Assembly: GCF_000247695.1 (NCBI RefSeq)
Contig: NW_004624742.1
Coordinates: forward strand, 8,682,463-8,746,462
Direction: 5' to 3'
Length of the DNA: 64,000 nucleotides
Source of the DNA: Heterocephalus glaber
Taxonomy: Eukaryota; Chordata; Mammalia; Rodentia; Bathyergidae
Shown: positions 37,601 to 43,230 of the stretch, piece by piece
Layout of the letters: each line of letters opens with the position of its first letter
Numbering within the stretch: the stretch's first letter is position 1
Translations under genes and position numbers: made by a program
The notes under the pieces: model-generated
Seen by the model: only the letters and a program-made list of their open reading frames with translations
Databases searched by the model: none
What the model was told of the DNA's origin: nothing

Positions 37601-38759
37601 AATTATTTACTCTGAGTTTTTACATTTTTCCTTTTTAGAGCCCCCCCCCCCTCAATTCCTGGTGACTTTAAATAGTTTTTTTCCCCCTCAGACTTGTGTT
37701 AGGTCTTAAAGCGGGGGATGGGTTGGTGCTTTCTTTCTCATTGTGGCATGTTACTCTACGTGAACAACATACTGAATTAGGAATGTATATTCTTCTTGGG
37801 GTTTTTTTTTTTTTTTTGGTACCAAGGATCGAACTTGGGACCTTGCACTTGCGCGGCAGGCGCCAGAACCACTGAGCTAAATCCCTGGCCCCTTCTTGGG
37901 TTTTTTGATGTTGTTCTTGTACACATCTGCCGTACATAATGACTACATCTACTGTGGAGAGTTGGTGCATGTACACAGCATATCGATGCCTGGTATTCTA
38001 TTGATTATTCATGGTCCCCTGAGTGGTTTTGAGTATATTAAACCTTTTAATACTATTGACAAACCTTTAAGGTAGTAAGTTCTACTACATTATCAATATT
38101 TTTATTGACTTTAGCTCCTGTTTTCTACCCTTTAGTTTGTATTTTCTTTTCTTTTTGTTTCTGTTTGCTTTTTTGTTTTTTGAGACAGGGTCTCATTATA
38201 GTTCAGTCTGGCCTTCAGCTCACTAGCCCAAGTTGGCCTCAAACTCATAGTGATCTGCCTGCCTCAGCCTCCCAAGTGCGGGGATAACAGGCATGTGCTG
38301 CCTGCCACGCCCAACAGTTTCTGGGTTTTGGGGTGTTTTTTTGTTTTGAGACAGGGTCTCTCTATGTAGTTCAGGCTGCCCTTGAGCTCAGTATGTAGCT
38401 TCAGTATGTAGCCTGTAGTTGTAGGCCAGCCTAGAACTCTGAGCAGTCCTCTTGTGTCAGGCTTCTAAGTGCTGAGGTTGCAGGTGTGCATCACACACTG
38501 GCTTTTGGTTTGTATTTTCATTACCAGTTTCGAAATTCAATAGTTTGTGTGTTTGTTTGTTTTGGTCTTAGGAAGGAGGTAGAGGGGAAAACATGCCTAT
38601 TAATATTTTGATTTTTGTCTTTTAGAAATTGGAGATATTGCTGGTGTTGCCGATGTTACAATCAGACAGTCCTACAGACTCATCTATCCTCGAGCCCCAG
38701 ACCTCTTCCCTTCAGACTTCAAATTTGACACCCCAGTGGACAAACTACCGCAGCTCTGA
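4658..38759 (+). CDS. GTF2B: GTF2B, general transcription factor IIB (complete, 7 coding exons)
   Basis: Encodes TFIIB, the nuclear factor that binds TBP on core promoters, recruits RNA polymerase II and helps set the start site. Joining 4658-4674, 8839-8945, 32110-32243, 35444-35590, 35725-35854, 37094-37375 and 38626-38759 gives 951 nt, 316 residues plus stop, the usual vertebrate length. The N-terminal zinc ribbon has Cys15, His18, Cys34 and Cys37 (CPNH and CPEC). The B-reader/linker contains GSEWRTF at about residues 49-55. Two cyclin folds follow, from about residue 110 to the C-terminus, ending PVDKLPQL. All introns are GT-AG. Differences from the protein I remember for human are Thr7 for Leu, Asn for Asp in LLSNGD, and Ser for Thr in FPSDFKF. 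The downstream neighbour PKN2 is convergent. No frame break is seen. Confidence 0.98.
5921..5953 (+). pseudogene. U2 snRNA 5' fragment, retroposed and 3'-truncated
   Basis: The run from ATCCCTTCTCAGCC to GATCAAGTGTAGTA matches the first ~37 nt of U2 snRNA with two differences (a C for G near nt 4 and an A for G near nt 11). It stops before the branch-site pairing region and has no upstream snRNA promoter. Near-perfect 16-bp direct repeats flank it: TAGTACAAATAATAAA (5,905-5,920) and TAGTACAAATAGTAAA (5,954-5,969). Their first bases TAGTA also match the next U2 bases, so the 3' break may lie within 5,953-5,958. The repeats mark retroposition of a short U2 piece without a poly(A) tail. Confidence 0.85.
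6922..7006 (-). mobile_element. ID-like SINE
   Basis: Oligo-T, GGTACCCGGGGATTGAATTC, ending ATCCCTGGCCCC. Antisense to GTF2B. Confidence 0.9.
7411..7727 (-). mobile_element. ID-like SINE and B1-like SINE
   Basis: ID-like SINE at 7,411-7,494 (T11, GGTACTAGGGATCAAACTC to AAATCCCGGCCC). B1-like SINE at about 7,575-7,727 (GGACAAGGTCTCCCTATG to CACCACACCAGCC). Confidence 0.88.
7923..8305 (-). mobile_element. Partial ID-like SINE and stacked B1-like SINEs
   Basis: An internally deleted ID-like copy lies at about 7,923-7,980. A B1 head at about 8,010-8,060 is interrupted by a second, fuller B1 at about 8,085-8,222. The remaining tail of the first copy continues at 8,225-8,305 (CTTGAACTTGTGATCC to CTAAGCCTGGC), so this looks like a B1 inserted into a B1. 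Confidence 0.75.
8839..8945 (+). CDS. GTF2B: GTF2B coding exon 2
   Basis: Acceptor TTTCATTTAG at 8,838, donor GTGAGT at 8,946. Codes from the third base of Arg6 to Val41 plus one base of Gly42, including all four zinc ligands. The exon opens T-ACG-GAT, giving Thr7 where Leu is usual. Confidence 0.97.
9170..9247 (+). mobile_element. ID-like SINE
   Basis: GGCCCGGGGACTTAGCTCAG to CCCTGGTACC plus A-rich tail; sense to GTF2B. Confidence 0.9.
9583..9663 (-). mobile_element. Older ID-like SINE
   Basis: T-rich start, then GATGCTGAGGATTGAACCCAG and CTAGGCCAGCACTCTACCACTG. This wording is closer to the generic rodent ID (BC1-like) than the younger GGTACCAGGG type. Confidence 0.75.
9890..10085 (-). 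mobile_element. MIR-family ancient SINE
   Basis: The reverse strand carries the MIR core: the plus strand reads CCTGTGAGGTGAGTATTAAC then CATTTTACAGATAAGGAAACTGAGA, the complement of the MIR CTCAGTTTCC...GTAAAATG block. The family predates placental mammals. Confidence 0.85.
10185..10972. mobile_element. Three B1-like SINEs
   Basis: Minus copy at about 10,190-10,320, plus copy at about 10,388-10,535 (ending CATCTCAAAAAAC), and minus copy at about 10,845-10,972. Open frames across them are repeat-derived. Confidence 0.88.
11909..11945 (-). mobile_element. 5'-truncated ID-like SINE with perfect 18-bp TSD
   Basis: Only the 3' half of the element (B-box region plus oligo-T) is present. It is bounded by perfect repeats TCTAAGGCTTAAATCTTT at 11,891-11,908 and 11,946-11,963. 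The truncation therefore happened at insertion, not by later decay. Confidence 0.93.
12679..12912 (-). mobile_element. ID-like SINE next to B1-like SINE
   Basis: ID at 12,679-12,762. B1 at about 12,770-12,912. The B1 has a local tandem duplication of a roughly 25-bp unit containing GGTGAACTCA and CATGGCCATCCTCG (12,810-12,857). Confidence 0.85.
13342..13875. mobile_element. SINE cluster: ID, B1, B1-dID and old ID
   Basis: ID minus at 13,342-13,423. B1-like plus at about 13,487-13,590. A minus-strand dimer at about 13,610-13,785 consists of an ID half (GGTACTGGGCAGTAATCC) followed by a B1 half (GAGACAGGATATTATTT to GTGCCTGG). An old ID plus copy lies at about 13,803-13,872 (GCTGGGCGTGTAGCTCAGTGG). 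Confidence 0.78.
13876..13912. repeat. (TC)n(AC)n microsatellite
   Basis: TCTCTCTCTC passes into about 13 AC repeats, on the tail of the preceding old ID element. Confidence 0.95.
14238..14553 (-). mobile_element. ID-like SINE inserted beside a B1-dID dimer
   Basis: ID at about 14,238-14,322. A dimer at about 14,345-14,553 has an ID half (GTGGGGATTGAACCCAGGGC to CCTCAGCCC) then a B1 half (GAGACAAGGTCTTGCTAAG to CCACTCCCAGC). The local open frames on both strands are derived from these SINEs. Confidence 0.82.
14976..15198 (-). mobile_element. Two ID-like SINEs
   Basis: First copy 14,976-15,064, flanked by GTCTGAAACTTTTT on both sides (14,966 and 15,066). Second copy about 15,114-15,198. Both are antisense to GTF2B. 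Confidence 0.9.
15520..15705 (-). mobile_element. CT-rich tract and B1-like SINE
   Basis: A pyrimidine-only tract (mixed TC and CCCTCT units) at about 15,520-15,577 precedes a minus-strand B1 at about 15,590-15,702 (GAGACAGGGTCTTGCTAAAT to CACCATATCTGG). Confidence 0.85.
16634..16720 (+). mobile_element. ID-like SINE inside the L1
   Basis: GGGGCCGGGGATTTGGCTCAG to CCCAGTGCC plus A12. Perfect TSD AAAATGCCAATAG at 16,621-16,633 and 16,721-16,733. It interrupts ORF2 text, so it is younger than the L1. Confidence 0.95.
17088..17164 (-). mobile_element. ID-like SINE near an L1 inversion junction
   Basis: T-rich start, GGTACTGGGAATTGAACTC to CCCGGCCC. Imperfect TSD: TAGACCTATTCTCT (17,074-17,087) and TAGACCCATTGCTCT (17,165-17,179). 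It lies right beside the change of L1 strand at about 17,180. Confidence 0.88.
18390..18475 (-). mobile_element. ID-like SINE inside L1 ORF2
   Basis: Oligo-T, GCTACCGGGGTTTTAACTTG to AAATCCCCAGCCC. Splits the L1 endonuclease-to-RT interval. Confidence 0.88.
20730..20815 (+). mobile_element. Internally deleted B1-like SINE
   Basis: The head (GTACACACCTGTAATCCCAG) joins directly to the tail (GCATAGCAAGACCTTG), lacking the middle of a normal B1. Confidence 0.65.
21560..22205. mobile_element. Degraded B1 and ID remnants
   Basis: B1-like text at about 21,568-21,605 (TATTATGTAGTTCAGA) and 21,745-21,815 (TCCTCCTGCCTCAGCC to CACTGTGCCCAG), minus strand, possibly two pieces of one split copy. An old ID-like piece lies at about 22,140-22,205, plus strand (GCTCAGTGGTAGTGTG). 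Confidence 0.6.
22709..22784. mobile_element. Short hAT-type MITE
   Basis: A 76-bp unit begins CAGTGATGTGAACC and ends as the complement of CAGTGGTGGCAAAC, forming imperfect terminal inverted repeats. The adjacent 8-mers CTCTAGCC (22,701-22,708) and CTGTAGGC (22,785-22,792) agree at six of eight positions, the TSD length of hAT elements. Family not named. Confidence 0.6.
22998..23140 (+). mobile_element. Dimeric B1-dID SINE
   Basis: A B1 half (GGCTAGGCGTGGTGGCATAC to CTTGTCTCAAAAAT) is followed directly by a shortened ID half (TGTAGCTCAGTGCATAGGCC). Confidence 0.78.
23316..23689 (-). mobile_element. Split ID-like SINE spanning the assembly gap
   Basis: TGGCTAAGTTACTTTTT at 23,316-23,332 recurs at 23,673-23,689, the expected TSD pair of one minus-strand ID. 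The left copy runs into oligo-T and GGTACCAGGG (to 23,355), then the N gap, then 123 bases of unrelated sequence, then a second oligo-T (23,579-23,599) and a complete ID body (23,600-23,672). Either a second insertion entered the A-tail or the contigs are wrongly joined. Confidence 0.8.
23356..23455. other. Assembly gap (100 N)
   Basis: Exactly 100 N, a conventional placeholder size, so the true missing length is unknown. The gap begins inside an ID element. Confidence 1.
23850..24150 (-). mobile_element. B1-like SINE and MIR fragment
   Basis: B1 minus at about 23,860-24,003 (GTAGACAGGATCTTGCTGG to CCACCACGCCCAG). MIR minus at about 24,030-24,150, marked by ATTTTGCAGAAGGAGAAACTGAGGC. Confidence 0.82.
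25470..25556 (-). mobile_element. ID-like SINE
   Basis: A C-rich run, then GGTACCAGGGATTGAACTC to AAATCCCCAGCCC. The tail position holds C10 rather than the usual T run. Confidence 0.88.
25625..26150 (+). mobile_element. MaLR-like LTR pieces split by a B1-dID
   Basis: 25,625-25,740 (CCCAGCTATTTCCTGGC, CATATGACTAAATTCTAATC) and 25,920-26,150 (CTCCTTCCTAG, AGCCATCTTAAG, CCATGATGAAGATGCC) recall old MLT1-type LTRs. Between them, 25,741-25,915 is a plus-strand B1-dID dimer (GGTTTGGTGGCACACACC; ID half AATGTAACTTAGTGCC). Family assignment is from memory. Confidence 0.5.
26415..26702 (-). mobile_element. B1-dID dimer and B1-like SINE
   Basis: Minus-strand dimer at about 26,415-26,580 (GGTACTGGAATTGAATCC, then a B1 half ending CTGCCATGCCTGGC), followed by a B1 at about 26,590-26,702 (GAGACAAGGTCTCTATG to CCACCCCTAGC). 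Confidence 0.82.
26828..26878 (+). mobile_element. 5'-truncated ID-like SINE
   Basis: Only the 3' half (GGCACAAGGTCCCGAGG to CTCTGGTAC plus A13) is present. No clear TSD. Confidence 0.75.
27380..27680 (+). mobile_element. Possible old LTR (MaLR-like)
   Basis: Text such as CCCCTTGACTAGCTCTGGCC, CCATGCCATGGGGACTGG and CATCTAGAGTAACGTGGTG resembles conserved stretches of old MLT1-type LTRs. Degraded and without clear ends. Confidence 0.4.
27691..27775 (-). mobile_element. ID-like SINE with 15-bp TSD
   Basis: T-run, GGTACCGGGGATCGAACTTG to AAATCCCTGGCCC; flanked by AGTAATGAAGCTTTT at 27,678-27,692 and 27,776-27,790. Confidence 0.93.
28192..28266 (-). mobile_element. Old ID-like SINE
   Basis: GGAGTGCTGGGGATGACACC, GCTAGGCTGGCACTGTACCC and ACTCCCGGCCCC follow the order of a diverged ID element. 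A very short B1 head (GTTTTGAGACAGGAGGATC) lies at 28,343. Confidence 0.65.
28370..32100. other. SINE-poor intronic block before exon 3
   Basis: No ID-like or B1-like SINE is found in 3.7 kb, against one every few hundred bases elsewhere. Only ancient MIR/L2-like traces are visible: about 30,920-31,120 (minus; AGGTTTAAAGCTGAGG, AATTTGTCCAAGGC), 31,330-31,460 (plus) and about 31,950. A locally CpG-containing patch at 30,400-30,560 includes GTGCCGCGACTGCC. Confidence 0.7.
32110..32243 (+). CDS. GTF2B: GTF2B coding exon 3
   Basis: Acceptor TTTCTTAG, donor GTAATG at 32,244. Codes Gly42 to Lys86: the B-reader/linker with GSEWRTF and ending STMIGK. Ends on a codon boundary. Confidence 0.97.
32707..32885 (-). 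mobile_element. B1-dID dimer
   Basis: ID half (CAGTACTGGGAGTTGATCCC to CCCAGCCC), then B1 half (GAGACAGGATCTCACAAAG to GCACCTGGC). Confidence 0.82.
33112..33190 (+). mobile_element. ID-like SINE
   Basis: GGGCCGGGGATTTAGCTCAG to CCTGTACC plus A-tail; sense to GTF2B. Confidence 0.9.
33336..33431 (+). mobile_element. ID-like SINE with 16-bp TSD
   Basis: GGGCTGGGGATTTAGCTCAG to CCAGTACC plus A-rich tail; TSD TAAAAGACAATACATG at 33,320-33,335 and 33,432-33,447. Confidence 0.95.
33995..34330 (-). mobile_element. Two ID-like SINEs
   Basis: Copies at about 34,000-34,071 (TACCAGGGATCGAACTAAGG to AATCCCCAGCCC) and 34,250-34,330 (T-run, GGTACCGGGGATCGAATTTG to AAATCCCTGGC), both antisense to GTF2B. 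Confidence 0.9.
34608..34893 (-). mobile_element. ID-like SINE and B1-dID dimer
   Basis: ID at about 34,620-34,699 (GGTACCAGAGATCAAACTC to AAATCCCTGGCCC). Dimer at about 34,727-34,893: ID half GTACTAGAGATTGAATAC, B1 half GAGACAAAGTCTTGCTAAG to ATACCCAGC. Confidence 0.83.
35105..35180 (-). mobile_element. ID-like SINE
   Basis: GGTACCGGGGATCTAACGGG to AAATCCCCGGCCC, with a small internal deletion. Confidence 0.88.
35444..35590 (+). CDS. GTF2B: GTF2B coding exon 4
   Basis: Acceptor GTCTTACAG, donor GTAAGT. 49 codons, residues 87-135, from [11 protein letters not shown] to NLPRNIV, entering the first cyclin repeat. Phase 0 at both ends. Confidence 0.97.
35591..35724 (+). other. GTF2B: GTF2B intron 4 (short)
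   Basis: 134-nt intron with no repeat. The acceptor GCTTTGAAG is preceded by a weak pyrimidine tract (TAGTTTCTCTGCTTTGAAG). Confidence 0.9.
35725..35854 (+). CDS. GTF2B: GTF2B coding exon 5
   Basis: From Asp136 to the first base of the codon after TFK; contains [17 protein letters not shown] and [10 protein letters not shown] of the first cyclin fold. Donor GTAAGT at 35,855. Confidence 0.97.
35855..37093 (+). other. GTF2B: GTF2B intron 5
   Basis: 1.2-kb phase-1 intron. Its only recognised repeat is the ID-like SINE at 36,000-36,094. The rest (36,110-37,090) shows nothing specific. The reading frame entering exon 6 is open for about 50 bases upstream of the acceptor by chance. Confidence 0.88.
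36000..36094 (+). mobile_element. ID-like SINE with 11-bp TSD
   Basis: GGGCCGGGGATTTAGTTCAG to CCGGTACC plus A-rich tail; TSD CAGCAAATTTG at 35,989-35,999 and 36,095-36,105. Confidence 0.93.
37094..37375 (+). CDS. GTF2B: GTF2B coding exon 6
   Basis: Largest coding exon (282 nt). Acceptor TTTCTTTTAG, donor GTAAGG. Codes [15 protein letters not shown] through SAEKRTQK plus one base: the end of cyclin repeat 1 and most of repeat 2 ([33 protein letters not shown]). Confidence 0.98.
37807..38000 (-). mobile_element. ID-like SINE within a short L1 3'-UTR fragment
   Basis: ID at 37,807-37,892, flanked by CTTCTTGGG on both sides (37,792 and 37,893). The following 37,905-37,990 (GTACATAATGACTACATC, GAGTTGGTGCATGTACACAG) resembles 48,130-48,195, which I read as minus-strand L1 3' UTR. 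Confidence 0.65.
38170..38505 (-). mobile_element. Two B1-like SINEs
   Basis: Copies at about 38,178-38,312 (GAGACAGGGTCTCATTATAG to CCACGCCCAAC) and 38,346-38,503 (GAGACAGGGTCTCTCTATG to CACACTGGC). The second contains a local duplication of CAGTATGTAG. Confidence 0.85.
38626..38759 (+). CDS. GTF2B: GTF2B coding exon 7 and stop
   Basis: Acceptor GTCTTTTAG. Codes [19 protein letters not shown] and on to [10 protein letters not shown], stop TGA at 38,757-38,759. Completes cyclin repeat 2. Confidence 0.98.
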
Positions 38760-39019
38760 GTTGAGGCGGCAGATGCAGACTCACATGCACAGGACTTTGT
38801 CTGTTGTACAGAGCCTGCACACAGTGCTGGGTTGAGCCTTCACAAGGAAAACAGACATGGTACGCGTTTTAGAGCTAAATGTTACTGCTTGTCATTCTGT
38901 ATATATATATACTAGTGAAACATATTTAATGATTTAAATTTCTTACCGAATTTACGTTCTTTTGTAGCAATCTAGGAAACTGTATTTTGGAAAATATTTG
39001 AAATTATGTAAAATTCTTG

Positions 39020-39025
39020 AATAAA
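39020..39025 (+). terminator. GTF2B: Polyadenylation signal, proximal
   Basis: AATAAA 261 nt after the stop, followed by a TTTTTTGTTAC-type U-rich region. Confidence 0.7.
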
Positions 39026-39186
39026 ACATTTTTCAAAACTAAATTTTTTGTTACAGTTACATGTTATATGTAATTTATAATAGATAATTTTAAATAATGT
39101 ATATCATTGCAGCTAATGTTGCTGATAGAGGTCCTTGTTTTCCATTATTTTTCTTTTACATATATTTAGAGAAGTTTTAAAATTTT

Positions 39187-39192
39187 AATAAA
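39187..39192 (+). terminator. GTF2B: Polyadenylation signal, distal
   Basis: AATAAA followed within 15 nt by GTTGTGGA (GU-rich). Could make a second, longer transcript end. Confidence 0.55.
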
Positions 39193-39269
39193 GTTGTGGA
39201 AATAGCAAACGGTTTTGAAAATGATTGCTAAGATTGGTAACGTTTAGTTTGTAGTTTGAAAGGCTGTGT

Positions 39270-39765
39270 GTAGCCAGGTGTGGTGCACGCCTATAATCCT
39301 AGTGCTGGGAGGCTGAGGCAGGAGGATCGCTGCAAGTTCAAGGCCAGCCTGGGCTACATAGTGAGTTCAAGGGAACTACATAGCGAGACTCTGTCTCAAA
39401 AAAGAAGGGGGTGCACAAGAGGGTTATTTAATTTGTAAATTAAGAAGTGCCACAGTGGCACACTCCTGTTATCATGGCTGTTTGGGAGACTGAGACACAA
39501 GGATCACAAGTAGAGTCCAAGACCCTGCCTGAAAATAAAAACTAAAAAGGTTTAGGTTCAGTCCCCGTCTCAGGAAGTGCTGAGCTGGACCTTGAGAGAC
39601 ACCAGCCTAAGACATGCTAAACTGTTTTTCAGTGAGCTTTTTTGGTTTGTTGTTGTTGTTTTTGAAACAAGGTCTCATTATGTAGTCCAGGTTAGCCTTG
39701 AACTCCTGGTGATCCTCATGCCTCAGCCTCCTGAGTGCGAGTGTTCCACCACACCCAGCTCTCAG
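39270..39765. mobile_element. Three B1-like SINEs
   Basis: Plus copies at about 39,272-39,405 (GCCAGGTGTGGTGCACGCC to CTGTCTCAAAAAA) and 39,446-39,550. Minus copy at about 39,655-39,763 (GAAACAAGGTCTCATTATG to CACACCCAGC). Confidence 0.87.
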
Positions 39766-40049
39766 CATATTGAGCAGAGATGGTGATACTGGTAAGAAAA
39801 TAACAGCAGATCATATTTTGAGATGTTACTGTCTCGTTTTATAAAATCTATATAATTCTTTTTTATTCTTAGTTACACTTACTGCACACTTGTAGGGTAA
39901 AGGATATTTACAGTGGCGATTACTGGGTCCTGAAAGTGTCCAGGAGGAATATTTTAACCAGGACTGTTGGGTGATTGGGGTATAGTAGGCATCTCATACA
40001 TTACTCTTCTGGAAACCTTGATTTTGTTAAGAGAGGACCAACAGAGCTT

Positions 40050-40520
40050 TGCTCTTTCCCATGGGTAGTCTGAACACATGGTGTCCATGTGCTGTGGCAG
40101 CAGGCACTGTGGTTCTCACCTCCTGGTCAGGTGCTGGCACTGGCAGGGGGCCTGCTGGGCCTGCTCAGATCCTGCCGCACAGAGGAGCCGCCCTCACTGC
40201 CATTCTGCTGACTGGCAGGGGCGGAGGGAGGACAAAGAGCGTTCCTCTCTCCGACAAAATGGCTGCTACACGAAACTTCAAAGACCTGGACCGGGATCTC
40301 ACAGGGGCTCAAGTCTAGTGACAAACCCACACACTAGCGGGCTGAAGAGTCCCACCCAGAGCGGGACCTGGGAAGAAGGGGTCCAGCACCATCTTTCCCC
40401 CCTGCCCGTACCCTGCCCTGGGCGGGCAGCAGCATTGAACCCTTGGCTGCTCCCAGCCCCGATGCCAGCCACAAACTTCCAGTCGGTGAAGGCGGCGAGC
40501 CCCGGCACAGCTGTCTGACG
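40050..40520. other. Unidentified GC-rich patch
   Basis: About 470 bases that are clearly richer in G+C and CpG than the surroundings. Open frames exist on both strands: plus 40,078-40,518, and two adjoining minus frames at 40,127-40,330 and 40,299-40,583. I recognise none of the translations. It contains ACAAAATGGCTGC, a text common in LTR promoters and 5' UTRs. It could be an LTR, a decayed retrocopy or a small CpG island. No splice-supported exon. Confidence 0.4.
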
Positions 40521-40764
40521 GGAGAGATACTTCCGAAGTTCTAGAAACTGTAAAGCATCCATAATCACAAAAATAACGATCACTTCAATTTTTCTTTTCA
40601 GCTGTTTAGCTGAATACGACCTTTTACTCTTCCTGGTTAAAAAAAAATGTTTATTAGATAATTAGAGAAATACAGATAAAGGAAAATAAAAAGCTCCTGC
40701 CACTCAAATATATCCATATCTTGGTCCATGTTTTGTTTTCTATCCATTTATAAAACTCAGGTCA

Positions 40765-40894
40765 AAAATAAATAAATAAATAAAAATAAATAAAACTCAG
40801 GTCAGGGGCTGGGGATTTAGCTTAGTGGTTTCGCCACCTGCTGCACAAGCTCAAGGATCCGATTTCGATCCCCAGCACCAAAAAAATAAATAGA
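40765..40894 (+). mobile_element. A-rich insert and ID-like SINE at one reused target site
   Basis: TAAAACTCAGGTCA occurs three times: 40,751-40,764, 40,791-40,804 and 40,895-40,908. Between the first two is only an A-rich (AAATA)n tract; between the last two is a plus-strand ID (GGGGCTGGGGATTTAGCTTAG to CCAGCACC plus A-tail). Confidence 0.9.
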
Positions 40895-40989
40895 TAAAAC
40901 TCAGGTCAGGAAACCTGATTTTAAAGGTTGATATGAGGGCAGAGGGTATGTTTACGTATGTGTGTATATGTATCTTTTAATTTACATTT

Positions 40990-41178
40990 ATTTTTGTGGT
41001 CCAGGGATTGAGGTGAAGGCCTCTGCACTGAGCTATATCCCCTGCCATTCATTCATTTATTTATTTAGAGGCAGGATCTCACTAAGTTGCCCGGGCTGGG
41101 CTAGAGCTTGTGATTATCCTGCCTCAGCCTTCCAGAGTGCTGGGTTTACATGTAGATGTATACCACCATGCCTGGCTG
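40990..41178 (-). mobile_element. B1-dID dimer
   Basis: ID half (GGTCCAGGGATTGAGGTG to ATATCCCCTGCC), then B1 half (GAGGCAGGATCTCACTAAG to CCATGCCTGGC). Confidence 0.82.
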
Positions 41179-41291
41179 CGAAGTTTATATTCTTGTAGAT
41201 AATTCTATAAAAGATTTAAATGCTAGTTTTTCTAAAATCTAAACTATATGATTAAATCAATTCTTCATTATAGATATTAAGGAAAAAGGCT

Positions 41292-41930
41292 GGGGCTGGA
41301 GCTTAGTGGTAGAGCACTTGACTCATATGTGTGAGGCCCTGTGTAAAGTCCCCAGTGACACACACACTCAATGTCCACTGCATGTAAAGTGTTCGTCCAC
41401 ACTGCTTTATTCAATATGGAAAAATTAGTAGTTAGAAATTCAAAGAATTACAAGAGAAAGGAATCACATTAAAACAGTACACTCTAAGATAGTGATTGAA
41501 TATGACTTATCTCTGAAGTAGGAAAAACTATCCCAACATCTCATGGGTGGGCTGGGGATTTAGCTCAGTGGTGCCACACCTACCTTGCAAGCACAAGGTC
41601 CTGAGTTTGGTCCCCAGTACTGCAAAAAAAAAAAAAGACATCTCATGGGGAGATTATCATAGTTAAAATTTGAGGATGGCTGCTTATGGAGCCCATGTTT
41701 TAGCAAGGTAGCACTGGTAGTTTAGGAAGAGCGGTTCAGTGAGGATAAAGTGGCTCCATTCTGTGCATGCTAGCATTTAAAAGATTTATTTATTTAGAGA
41801 CAGGCTGTCACTATATAGTTCAAGCCAGCCTTGAACTCCCTGTGTAACGCAGGCTGGCCTCCATCTCGCAGTCCTACCTCAGCTTCCTAAGCGCTGGGAT
41901 TACAGTCACGCACCACCATGCCCAGCAGTG
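41292..41930. mobile_element. Old ID, young ID with TSD, B1
   Basis: Old ID plus at about 41,290-41,360 (GGCTGGAGCTTAGTGGTAGAG). Young ID plus at 41,548-41,637 with TSD ACATCTCATGGG (41,536-41,547 and 41,638-41,649). B1 minus at about 41,795-41,927 (GAGACAGGCTGTCACTATA to CCACCATGCCCAGC). Confidence 0.87.
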
Positions 41931-42188
41931 CTAACATTTTAAAGTTAATGTTTTCATATGACCCCTCCACCCAGGTATTTAAAGGAAGGACTGGAAGCCA
42001 CTTTCATTGACAATCTGCTGTTACTCTGAGTTCAAGGATTTAAGTTTCATGAACTCTGAGTTTCAGCACTGAAGTCCAGTCTGCCCATTTTGTATATCTC
42101 GGAAGCCTGGGGAAATCAAAAGAGCTGCCCAAGTTCACTTAGCAGAGGTAGGACTACTGTTTGATCACTCTGTCCAGCGGTCTTTCAG

Positions 42189-42257
42189 TACCAGGGACCA
42201 AACTCGGGACCTTGCGCTTTGGAGGTAGATGAGGTGTCACTGTGCTAAATCCCCAGC
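42189..42257 (-). mobile_element. ID-like SINE with TSD
   Basis: CAGTACCAGGGACCAAACTC to AAATCCCCAGCC, with CAGCGGTCTTTC repeated on both sides (about 42,175 and 42,258). Confidence 0.9.
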
Positions 42258-42289
42258 CCAGCGGTCTTTCCACTATACCATGCCACTGA

Positions 42290-42895
42290 GATTTATTTCA
42301 CAGGAGATTGCCTTGGTACTGACCTTAGTTGTACTTTTCAAGCAGAATTCTACCCAGTTATGAGAATGCTTGAATGCAAAATTTCCTAGTTTCCTAGGGG
42401 GAGCTTTTGATTGTTAAATCAGCCAGGTGACAAAGAGTTAATAGCTAGAAATTGTTCTTTAGCCCTTTCCCAAAATTAAATGGATCGTAAACGTGATGCC
42501 TCTTGGTAGTAAGCCTTTGTGTTCCAAACAACAAATGTACTTTACCCATGGATGTCTTAGGTTCCCGAGCTAATTTTATATCACAGGTGCAAGATTTACT
42601 TTAATTATCAAGATGAACAGCTGAGGGGTCAGCCTATTACCCATATGGTCCTAATCCAGCCAGGAGGCCTCTGTGCCCCAAGCCAATATTTCCAATTGTC
42701 AGTGGCCCTGACTTTTCCTGCTGCTGGAGTTTTAATCCCATCTGCTGATTGTAGAGCTACTGGAAGATTCCCTGACCCCCTAAGCACCTTTCTCTCCCTC
42801 CCAGATATTTATGCACATGTTCAGTCAGCATGTTTGGGTTGAAGGGCATCACTATAATAGAATTATTCAGCTTATCTCCAGGCTACAGACACCCT
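42290..42895. other. Intergenic DNA, nothing recognised
   Basis: No SINE or exon recognised. The open frame at 42,645-42,842 shows no family resemblance. Confidence 0.5.
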
Positions 42896-42910
42896 GCATC
42901 TTTCATAAAC

Positions 42911-43230
42911 TTTTTTTTTTTTTGGTACCGGGGGATCGAACTTGGGTCCTTGCGCTTGCGCAGCAGGCGGCAAAACCACTGAGCCAAATCCCTGACCCTT
43001 TCATAAACTTTTTTGTGTGTGTCTGGGCATTGAACCCAGGGGCACTCTACCAATGAACTACATTCCCAGCCTTTATTATTATTATTATCATCATTATTAT
43101 TAAATTATTATTTTGTGATACTAGGGATGAACCCAGAACCTTCACACTAACCTACATCCCCGACCCTTTATTTTTTTATTTTGAGACAAGGTCTAAGTCA
43201 CTAAGACTTTGTCCAGGCTGGGTCAGATTT
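42911..43230 (-). mobile_element. ID-like SINE with TSD, B1-dID remnants and (TTA)n
   Basis: ID at about 42,911-42,997 with CTTTCATAAACTTTTTT on both sides (42,900 and 42,998). Old ID halves at about 43,017-43,072 and 43,113-43,167 are separated by an ATT/TTA repeat (43,073-43,112). A truncated B1 head lies at about 43,177-43,230. Confidence 0.8.

Larger units (their letters stand above)
37376..38625 (+). other. GTF2B: GTF2B intron 6
   Basis: 1.25-kb phase-1 intron holding an L1 3'-UTR scrap with an ID insert (37,790-38,000) and two B1 copies (38,170-38,505). Confidence 0.88.
38760..39210 (+). other. GTF2B: GTF2B 3' UTR
   Basis: AT-rich sequence after the stop with no SINE, unlike the flanks. 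Two poly(A) signals give candidate ends near 39,045 and 39,210. Confidence 0.75.
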
